Source of the DNA: Ichthyophonus hoferi
Lineage: Eukaryota; Opisthokonta; Ichthyosporea; Ichthyophonida; Ichthyophonidae
DNA length: 30,988 nt
NCBI GenBank assembly: GCA_002751075.1
Contig: NAOQ01000006.1
Span: forward strand, 105,413-136,400
Reading direction: 5' to 3'
Below are positions 22,178 through 30,988 of this stretch, one piece after another; the stretch's first letter is position 1; each line of letters opens with the position of its first letter. The notes below the pieces were generated by a model. It had not been told where the DNA came from. It saw only the letters and a program-made list of their open reading frames with translations, and did no database searches. Made by a program: the position numbers and the translations under genes.

Positions 22178-22732
22178 ATAGCTGTGTTCAAGTAACCTAA
22201 GTAGGACCAATCATAAATATTCATATTGCTTAATTCATGAGAGATCACAGAGACCCATTAGGGTAGTCTGATATTATCTCGATAATCTTATACTATCGTA
22301 TCCTTATTTAGATGGCTTGTTAGCTAATTCATTAATGTAAATGTAAATGCTTGCAAACCAGGTATCGAAAAATCAATTTGAACAAAGTATGCATTTGGAG
22401 TTAACGGTCTTGTAGCACATAATCTTTTATAAAATTCTGTGCTAGTTCTAGCGACTTACCGACAGGCTTCGGGATCTGCAATTGGTTTGCGAATAATGGT
22501 TGGTTTCGCTGGGCTAGCGATAGTGGTAGCTAATTGATCCGATCTGTCTTCAAGGCTCAGTTCTGGTGGTGGTAGAGGTTATATAGGAGGCGGGTATAAT
22601 TGTATAATTAGTATACTGACTCTTTAGGTAATTGGCGGTAGTAATTATATAGTTCAGGGGCTTTGATGCTTTGATTCGCTTAGGTAATGTGGAAATTGCG
22701 CAATGAAACCAATCAGTAAGGGGTGCCATATG

Positions 22733-22957
22733 ACATTCCCACAGCATCCATTCGGCAGTACTAGATTCCCACAATCAGGTGAACCAGGATATTCCCGTGC
22801 AATTTCGGCCTAACCTTGGATGCGGTAATTTTCCTCCACCATCATCCCCAGGATCAGTTGGCCTACTGGCTCATATTCTACTCAACCACAATAAATCCAT
22901 CCTTAAACCCATTGGCATCCCGAATCTTCGGACCTTCAAACATAACACTAGAGATAG
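22733..22957 (+). other. Foreign segment inside X5 with an open plus-strand frame
   Basis: About 225 bp with no counterpart in X1, X2 or X6, where the flanking X words are nearly adjacent. It is more GC-rich than X and fully open on the plus strand. It is Pro/Ser/Asn-rich, including FRPNLGCGNFPPPSSPGSVG, and is preceded by an acceptor-like ATTCCCACAG. I do not recognise the product. It may be an exon fragment captured by the repeat or simply inserted DNA. Confidence 0.5.
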
Positions 22958-24420
22958 CTATTGTCTCTATTTAATATTAGTCGATTATCGTATATGAGTG
23001 CCAACGGTTACCTAGGCATTAAAATGACACTGGGATAATTATATACGTATATATTGCAATATCGTTTAGTTCAATAATTAATTACAAAGATTTGTGTGTG
23101 TTATGAGTGACTTCGTGTGTGAGCGGCGCGGGGTCGCGTATAAGTGAGCGAGCGAGTTAGAGCTGCCACATGTGTGAGCGAGGCCTTTATGGGCTATTTT
23201 CATTTACATTTATATTTCTCCAATCTCTGTCAATCTTTATCGTCATGCGTATCAGTTGCGGTTAACACCTTCATAGTTGTACCCATTATTTGTAAATAAA
23301 ATTGATTAAAAAAATGCTTATGGATTAATACAATTCACAAAAGATCACTGAGGTCCACTAGAATTGTTTGATTATATTTCTAGATTTTAATATTATTGTG
23401 TCCTCATTTGAATGGTATGTTAACCAATTTCCTCATTAACGTAAGCTTCACATACCATGTACTATGTATTGTCAAATCAATTTGCCTGTTTTGAACGGTA
23501 TCAATTAACTACATAAGATTAATCATTTCATAATCCGCCTGTTATCAGGACTTAGGCCAAATTGCGTTTTCATTCGGATTTAACGGTTTGCAACAATAAT
23601 TTAGTATTACTATCGGCGTTAATAATCAATCTATGTCATTTTATTCAATAGGTGTTATAACGGGATAAACACATTTTGATATACCCAATAAGATCAATTA
23701 TTTTGTTTATTTGACCTAAAATCTAGAAATACAAATAATCCGATAATTTAATCTTAGTGAGCAATTTTCTGACTCCTGGACGGGCAAAGGAACTGGTCGC
23801 TGTTATCGCATTCAAGTGCCAGTGGAAAACTAGACATCATAATAAGAAATGAGATTACAATAAAATACAATGATTATAATATACTGGCAAGTACCTTCTA
23901 ATCATCTAATCGACTATATATAAACTATGATATTGTTAAATAATAAATGCAAAGGTTTTTGTATGTTACAAACGCATTTGTATTTTTCTCGTATCGGTAT
24001 TATACGCATATGCGGGGTTCATGCGGGGTTGCGTATGCCCCGAGGGGCCGGGCTTTTATTAGTTGTTTCCGTTTCCTTTTTTCCTTTTCCAACCATTGTT
24101 TATCGCAGGTGTTAATTGGAGCTGCGTTCATTAATGTAAATGGGACCAATGATAAAGATCTTTATTGGCTGGCTAATACAATTCACGGAGGATCACCTGG
24201 CCTATTAGAGTTGTCTGATCTTATCTTAAAAATCTAATACTATAATACTATTGTATCCTCATTTGGATGGCTCGTTAGTTAATTGCCTCATTACTGTATA
24301 TTGACAAATAATTTTTCTGCAATTAACTAAGGCCGAACTACGTGTTCATTTTTTAGTTGACGGTCTAACAATTCAGAATCATGAAACTTGTTTCTGGATC
24401 TAATAGTTCTTAAGAGCAGT

Positions 24421-26220
24421 CCAAAGATCACTTTTTTGAAAGCCTATTTAGTCATTGTATGCATAAAATGCCTAGTGGTATTTACAGTATCATATATATA
24501 TATATTAGGGAAAATAAACATCAAAAATAGCACTAAAATGAGAGTACAAATTTAAAATAATTAAGCAACCCATACTTTTATTTTTCAAAAATTCCCAGTA
24601 GTATTAGTAGCCCAAATTAAAAAACAGCAAATCGCGTTAAAGAAACATAAAGAATGATTTAGATTATAAATAGTTTAATTGTCAAACCCACTATATTGTC
24701 ATTGTCGATAATAAATTTTCTCCCATAGTGCGTTATCAGAATTGAATTTATCCCACTGTCTCTCAGCAAGTCTATCTTTTTCTGTCTTATACCTGATACT
24801 CCATATTGATTTCAATGTGTAGTTATTACCTCACCCATTATGGATTGTGGTCACAATTGCAAACAAAGAGTTAGATGAAGGCAAAAGAACATACTTATCT
24901 ACTGCATAAAAAAAGAGGAAGATCCTGGCAGAGACAAAACTCCTTTATACTTTCTATACATATAGCATATTGTATATATATTGATTATGTTGTAATCTAA
25001 TAATTAATCAATCAGTTATAGGAAAACCATCAATAGTTAAGTTTTAAGTATTTCATTAATTTAAATGATAACCATTTCTCAGCTGGATTCAACATACTGT
25101 GATATTCTTTCTAAAGCAGTATATATTTAACTATATAATAACTTTCTTTCGCTTAGGACTGCCGACTGATATGTTGTAAGAGTCAAACGACTGTAAAAAT
25201 CCTACATGATTCTTTAGATATATCGCTGGCATCTGACAACACTTAAACATAGCATTTTTTGCTCCTTGATCCATGCAGATCTTCTGCCTTTAGTAGCAAT
25301 AATGATGATGGATTTTCCCTTCATGCTTTTCACAAGTTGCTTTGATGAAAATTCCTGTCTAAGGTAATTCAAGAAGGTTTATGCTGTTGTATTTTTAACA
25401 TATCAAGCTGACCTAAAAACTAGTCCATATTAAGTCTAGAAACTCTGATTATATAGTGGGGCGTTTAGTAACACGTGGATCCGCTAATGACACAATTTGC
25501 ATGTTAACACCTACCCAATGTGAACTCTGTGTACTAATAAAAAATCAATAAAAAGAATTGGAAAATAAGTATAGCTCCTATTCAGGACAGCAGTATCTAT
25601 ATTGGTAAAGCCTGATAGTTTCATTTTATAAGTTTACCTATAGTCTCAACACCATTCAAATGCACCGCGATTTGCCTTCGAGACTGCACATGCCTTATAG
25701 TCCTAAGTAATACCAATTAGTGACGTCAGAGACCCAATGATCGTGATGAGTACGTGCCAATCCTTCATAGCACCTAGAGACCCATTACAGTTGAAATAAT
25801 AAAAACATTTAAAGTATCAATACTTACAAACATCAATAGCCATATTTCCAGTCATTTCCAATTTCCACTAGTCATCCATTATAGATACCTTAATCATACT
25901 GCTGCTTATGCTTGGATCAAATTTCCGAAAATAAATTAGTCCAAATGTGTCATGATATGCATGAAATCAGATAGTCTAGGGTGCTTATGTCTTTTTCCAT
26001 ATTCAAATCATTTATTTGTAATATTTGTTGCAAATAAATGATTGTATAGTCAGACCAAAACAATTACACTTCCCTTAGGACCAAACAGTTTACAGCACGT
26101 ACATACAAAGCATTGTCATCACATGATTAGCCATGCCCACCACCAAGGCCTTACCCTATTCCAATATCTACAAGCAACAAATTGTACAAACTGAGTAAAT
26201 ATCCAGGTTTAGTATAGTCA
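24421..26220. other. AT-rich intergenic region, no gene seen
   Basis: About 1.8 kb between the X array and the hydrolase gene. There is no coding run and no copy of X, copia or the LTR-like repeat that I can see. It should contain the 3' untranslated region of the hydrolase gene, which is transcribed leftward. Confidence 0.55.
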
Positions 26221-28915
26221 TCAGTGAAAGTTCAGAACCTTGTGTGCCAGGAATTGACTAATGATTGCGTTAACTTCCTCCTTTTTTTCTAGCATTACCT
26301 GGTGACCTGCATTAGCCACAACATGTAGCTCCACCCAGGGCCCATCCTCCAACCCTGTTGTGCTATCCAGTCTGTATACTATCTTAGGCTCTATATTATT
26401 ATCATTTCCTATTGATTTCTCTGCTTCCATTTTATCCCTCATCGTTCTAACCCTTGCACCTGAAAGTAGTGAATATATTTCCTGGGCATGTACAGGAGGA
26501 GTGAGTTTGTCGTGAGATCCCACAACGAGACATAGAGGAATTGTTATGTTTGTATAGTCTTCTCGCATCGACCAGACCATTTGAGTGCACAGCCATTTAA
26601 CAACCTGGAAGAGGAAGGGGTTGAGAGCAGAAAGAACAAAGAGAAAAACAAAAGAAAATAAAAAGTAAGAGGGGAGATGAATTGTAAATATGAATAGGAT
26701 AGCTCTTATATCCTTCTCCTCCTCTTAGAAATATAATACGCTCCTTTCATATTTTTTCTCACTGCCCTAATTTATATTAAATTCAATATTGATCCTTTAT
26801 TGGTAATACTGTAGGAACTGTAACTGATATTTTTTATTATGCAATGACTATGGGAGAATCACCATGGCACATATAGGCCATACGTGCTGATGCATGTAGT
26901 GTATCAGATAGTTGAATATGACTGCCGGCAGGAAGTAGAGAGGAAATTTAAATTGTAATTGACGCCCAAAAGGCAAGATCTACATCAAATTAAATACAAG
27001 AACACCAGATGCCTAAAATATAATGGCTAAAGAGTTGAATCTTATGACAGCCTAGCATTAGACTAAAATTATAAAACATAACGTCTATCAAGTCAAAAAA
27101 GAAAAAAGAAAAAAGGACGAACTAACAGGATAATATGAGATGAGAGTGGAGCACACCTTGGACGGAGTATGTGCATTCCATGCCAACTGACGTAGCTTCA
27201 AGGCAGGGCTGGCTGATCGATCTACCATACGCCTGACTGACTGCGAATCAACACCGCCCCTTCGATCCCACATCCTAAAAACATCCAATAGGAGGGAGGG
27301 AAGGGAGAGTACAGAGTTGACATGAGGCTGAGTAGTCGAGTCATAAATACTTGGACCAATTAACACCATGCCGTTGATCTCATTGGATATTGCTTTATAC
27401 ATCTTGGTTGCTAAGACACAGCCATAGGAGTGACCAATAAGAATGTTCTTATGGCTCTTGTGTAATTGGAAAACGGTAAGTAAGTCTTGCACTAGACTCT
27501 CACCTTGATAGTCCGAGGGACTGTATTATGGTGTATTTTTATGTGCATGTGTATTTATGTATGTACAAGTATACATGAATAAACGTGTGCGTGTATATAG
27601 GAGAGGAATATCCAAGACAGTTAGTACAAGAAAGGGATAAAGTGAGCATTGAGGCAAGGGCCTAGTTAGTATCTAACACAATGTAAGTCTCCCCCCCCCA
27701 ACCCTACCCCTTTTATCACAGGTTTTTTAAAATACCTTGAAGGTATGATCGTGATGTCAATATTACAATGAGGGTCTGAAATAGGGAGGAAATGTGTGTA
27801 GAGCGATAAATTGATGACTTACCAAAACAGAAAGAGACGAGGGAAGGAAAGACAAAGGGAAAGGCGAAGAAATATTGGGGAGAAGTAAAACAATAGAACG
27901 GGTATAGAGAAAAATACCAAGATAGAAAGGCCAATCACCTACCTAGTAGTCACAACACTCCTTCCATGGCCGACCATATCACAGGCCACTATCTTATAAC
28001 TCTTACTATTATCCAAATCTTCGATCTGTTCGACCCACTGCTCCACCTGACCTCCCGCCCCATGGAGTAAAAACACCACAGCTCCATCATGGGCTGTATT
28101 GCTTCCATATGAACCTTTAGAGTAGGTCCTACACAGCACCCTCAACCTCTTCCCCCTGATCTCTATCCAATCACTGTCTCTATCCAGATCATCCAGTCTT
28201 CCTATGGTTAGGAAGGGGAGGGAGTGATTAGGAAAGAGGGAAGGACCCAAACCAATAAAAAGAAATCAGTGCAAGGGAGGACAATGACTTATATTCCAAT
28301 AAGGAAAAATATGCAATATGACCAAAACCCATAGGTATTCTAAGAATAGTCGGGTAAGCAAGTTCACTGAAAGAACAATACTGATAAAGCGTTATCTGCA
28401 AGTTGCCATATTAAGGGAGATTGCCATGCAACCACACTTATTCCTGTCTGCCTGTTTTTTCCTACCTGCCTGGTTTGTACTTTGTATATCCTTGCCCTCA
28501 TATGCCTCCTCACCCTCCCTTGCACCTGCAAGCATTCACCTCCTCCACCCAACTCTATTTTTACACACAAGCTCTCTATTTTTCTTTCCATGTCTCTCTT
28601 TATTTACTGACTATGTTCTCTCACATCATTTGAAAATTATCTCACGCATACATTTCTGCAATCAATCCTTTTTTCTTTATGAAAGCCAACTCAAGGTCTA
28701 CAGGTACAACTAACATTATATCGTCCCACTATATTTCTCTCACCGTCGGTTACTGGGGTTGAGAGAGGATGGCCAATTAAGGCATACAATAGAGCCCCTA
28801 CCACCAAAGGGGCCACTAGAGAGAAGGTGTATAATAATGGCCCACCACCCACCATGATAACCTTTATTCTTCTATGCACCACCTTCTTGCTTAATACCAG
28901 CTTGTCTCCTGTCAT
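26221..28915 (-). CDS. Membrane-anchored alpha/beta hydrolase, ABHD8-like, complete, four exons
   Basis: Exons on the minus strand: 28915-28744, 28201-27943, 27520-27157 and 26604-26221. The sum is 1179 nt, or 392 codons plus stop, and all phases agree. Donors are GTGAGA, GTAGGT and GTGTGC; acceptors are TAG or CAG. Exon 1 gives a short basic N-terminus followed by one hydrophobic segment (about residues 20-46), probably a signal anchor. The hydrolase fold follows: the oxyanion-type HGAGG (about 104-108), the GHGRS turn, the nucleophile elbow GHSYG (Ser about 175), the acid in VVGSHDKLTPP (Asp about 297) and the catalytic His in NAGHQVMLE (about 366). All triad residues are present, so an active serine hydrolase is likely. 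The wording GHGRS...ILIGHSYG resembles ABHD8 and epoxide-hydrolase-like proteins. The substrate is unknown. The third donor, GTGTGC, is non-consensus but is supported by frame and length. Confidence 0.9.
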
Positions 28916-28972
28916 AAAATATCACTCTGTGAACATAGTTGCCATTCCAGATTAATTTCAAGTCAGATTCCT

Positions 28973-29096
28973 ATTGGTTAATAATCAGGTTATAGCGCGG
29001 TGCGTGGTAATCGAATATGGTAATTTAAAGTAAATTTATATTCTGTGTAAAGAAAAACATTTAGTATCAGTTAAATTAGAATTTCTATTGGCTAAT
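28973..29096 (-). promoter_or_regulatory. Two CCAAT boxes upstream of the hydrolase gene
   Basis: ATTGGTTAAT (28973 on) and ATTGGCTAAT (29087-29096) on the plus strand are TAACCAAT and TAGCCAAT on the gene's strand, about 60 and 175 bp upstream of the ATG. Both sit in a similar context (tcctattggttaat, ttctattggctaat). CCAAT boxes bound by HAP/NF-Y complexes are common in fungal promoters; use here is inferred. Confidence 0.5.
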
Positions 29097-29099
29097 TAT

Positions 29100-30495
29100 G
29101 TTTAATATACTGTTACTATTGGGTATCACTAATTATAGTGAAGAGGGTGGTATAGGAGTAGAGTAGAACCTTACAGCTAAATAGTGGAATTTCATTTGAG
29201 AAAATTGGGGAAAATAACCCATAACTGGTTAGGTATTTAGGTATTGATTGGAAAGTATTTGCTATTTCAGTAATTGGGGTCATTTATTTATACAAACTTT
29301 ACTTTCTGCTCTCCCGAATTTTTTTTTTACTCACCTTCCAACTATCTTATTTTTTATAAGCAAACATATGGCTTATTTTATTGAGCTGCTTCATTTATTT
29401 TAGCATTGTTTTCTTCATGTCTACACATTATGGTAGGCCTGTTGAATAGTTCATCAAGTCAATGGTTAAAGAGTTGTCATCCATTCCGGTAACACAACTT
29501 CTTTTCCCGTCCGAGCCTAATCAATACCCAAATTGGAGTACTTATTAATTGCCGCACATACAAATCTAGCAGACTAAAGTGGCATAATTTACATATATAT
29601 ATATACCTGCTGTGGCAATGCAGTATGATGAAATAGTGTCAACCCGATGCCACTTTCTTTTCTCTCCCAAGACTGTTTGTTGATTGGCATAAATAACAGC
29701 GATTGGTATAGAGATAGCGTTACCTAAACTTTATTATTTATTATAATGATTTACCCCGCTGCACAAGATTACACCAACTATACGTAGATATCAAGGAGGT
29801 AATATTCGATTGTATTTTTAGTTTAAACTAGCTATATATATTTATTTTATGATATAGAAATATTCTTTTAAATAGTAAATTACACTATTTAGGTCTACTG
29901 TTAAAATAACCAAATGCAGATTTCCTAATATATACCTAGGATTACATGGTCTGAGATGTTAATCGGAGCTTCTGATTTGAGGCCGTTGTCTCGTTATATT
30001 GTATAAGCCAAACCAATTACTGCCTGCATTTTATGGCTATACATATGACCAGTCTACCACTCTCAATGAGATATATAGGTTCTTCACGCAATGATAGCCT
30101 GGGTAGTGGGATAAAGATAAGACAATGGCTTATTTAAGTTTTGCACCTAGCAGGCCAAATTAACACGGACAATCCTATTTGATTAGAAATGACGCTTTTA
30201 ATCAGTTGGTAGAAACATTAATAGATTTACACAAACGTAAGCTAGTTTGAGCCAGTCTTATCAATAACACCTTGGACTAACTTAGCTTTAAATTAAAATT
30301 AAGTTCAATATTTTATTATTGTAATAAAGCATAATATTTTCTTATAAAATTATGAGCATAGTTAATCATACGTATGGACCACTGTCAGTCATAATACTAA
30401 AGGATTCTAAAAAGATACATGCAAATGTTGTTTTGTGTTTTGCTTATAAAGCTAGTCTTCTGTAGCCTATTTACAAGGTCAATGGCATCCCGTTA
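29100..30495. other. Intergenic region, nothing recognised
   Basis: About 1.4 kb of AT-rich DNA between the hydrolase promoter and the 3' end of the GH114 gene. No coding run, tRNA or window repeat was seen. Confidence 0.55.
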
Positions 30496-30988
30496 TTAGC
30501 AGTCACTCCATGGCCTGTCACCCACTGCAAACTTCATAGAGATTTTAGATTTGAAGGCCATTTTACATATAGCGCGTATTTCTTTGTCTACATCTCTGCT
30601 TCTACCGAAAGTGGTAGAGCCAAAAACGGCTTTGTTGGCTTTAATATAAGGCTTGACCAAATTACACTCATCATACTCCGAGCACTGTGAAAAAAAATAG
30701 TGTTAGATAAGTTTGATATGCGACAATTTTCATTAAAAAATACCAAATCTAAATGTTGATAACCTTTTGCATGCACGTGCAAGTGTGTGTGGCTAAGCAA
30801 TAAGGCATATCCCTAAATGCTTTTAATTGTACGCATAATACTTACGTTTTCGTTGATCAAGTAGTCCATCTGGTCTACCAAATCTTCGACCAATTCCAAA
30901 CTATTTTTCTGGCCTATAGCCAAGCCAAGCTTATGTGCCTCAGAAGTCAACCATTTGACATAACTGATTTCGGCTTTTTTGAGTTTTG
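30496..30988 (-). CDS. Glycoside hydrolase family 114 (endo-alpha-1,4-polygalactosaminidase-like), C-terminal two exons, 5' part outside window
   Basis: Exons on the minus strand: 30988-30846 (open at the edge) and 30684-30496. They are joined over a 161-bp intron with donor GTAAGT and acceptor TTCACAG. The encoded C-terminal part reads SYVKWLTSEAHKLGLAIGQK, then DQMDYLINEN joined to CSEYDECNLVKPYI, then KANKAVFGSTTFG, and ends WSDC. This follows the end of the GH114 TIM barrel: a helix with EAH...GL.IG.KN, a strand with the Asn-Glu pair and YDEC, then KAVF. Enzymes of this family cleave galactosaminogalactan-type polymers and are usually secreted or anchored (family knowledge). The signal peptide and the N-terminal catalytic Asp region lie outside the window. 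Confidence 0.88.

Larger units (their letters stand above)
21870..24420 (-). mobile_element. Head-to-tail array of three repeat X monomers (X4, X5, X6), fossil
   Basis: Three minus-oriented copies follow one another: X6 about 24420-23560, X5 about 23560-22440 and X4 about 22440-21870. The landmark GTGCC before the frame start is at 21946, 22998 and 23816. The spacings are 1052 and 818 bp, or about 827 and 818 once the 225-bp foreign segment in X5 (22733-22957) is removed, giving a monomer of about 825 bp. Each monomer holds the CCAAT-containing block, a leader with GTGTGAGC-type words and the start of the X frame. X5 alone keeps the downstream frame part with ATTIASPAKPTIIRKP. All copies look broken. 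Confidence 0.65.

Noticed and set aside
28318-28713. 131-codon plus-strand open frame
   Set aside because: It lies in the first intron of the hydrolase gene on the opposite strand; its Pro/Ser/Phe-rich wording comes from the pyrimidine-rich DNA.
1-30988. CRISPR arrays, rRNA and bacterial-type operon features
   Set aside because: No spaced short direct repeats, rRNA wording or ribosome-binding-site pattern was seen; the window is plainly eukaryotic.

Overview
The window is eukaryotic, AT-rich nuclear DNA. It holds spliced genes with GTATGT/GTAAGT donors and CAG/TAG acceptors, Ty1/copia-type retroelement fossils, many microsatellites and one assembly gap. DBP5, RPL12, an ABHD8-like hydrolase and a GH114 glycosidase with small introns, together with a telomere-motif box upstream of RPL12, fit a fungus, most likely an early-diverging (zygomycete or zoosporic) one. 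That placement is inference: no marker here fixes the lineage.

Layout. (1) 1-2024: the 5' part of a DEAD-box helicase gene of the DBP5/DDX19 family, minus strand, with microsatellites filling its introns. (2) 2040-4266: intergenic, with pyrimidine-rich and AT-rich pentanucleotide tracts. (3) 4267-5569: a complete RPL12 gene on the minus strand, five coding exons giving exactly 165 codons, with a telomere-like box and a 56-bp interrupted palindrome upstream. (4) 5800-8400: nothing recognisable. (5) 8400-24420: a 16-kb block of old repeats. It contains at least two different copia lineages (A, about 9291-11130; B, about 11742-16380), two copies of an LTR-like repeat (11319-11668 and 18819-19109), and many copies of an unassigned repeat family, here called X. 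X carries a promoter-like block, a leader and the start of a small reading frame. Three X copies stand head to tail at 21870-24420 with a period near 825 bp, and one copy (21052-21865) is inverted against them. A 386-bp N run (12973-13358) lies in element B. (6) 24420-26220: nothing recognisable. (7) 26221-28915: a complete four-exon gene for a membrane-anchored alpha/beta hydrolase (392 codons). (8) 28916-30495: intergenic with CCAAT boxes. (9) 30496-30988: the last two visible exons of a GH114 family glycosidase gene, cut by the window edge.

All four host genes and nearly all retroelement coding lie on the minus strand. The host genes serve unrelated housekeeping or secretory roles (mRNA export, ribosome, lipid or acyl hydrolysis, polysaccharide degradation), so no operon-like logic is expected. 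The least explained part is the X array with the two unrelated, more GC-rich segments embedded in it (20656-21050 and 22733-22957).
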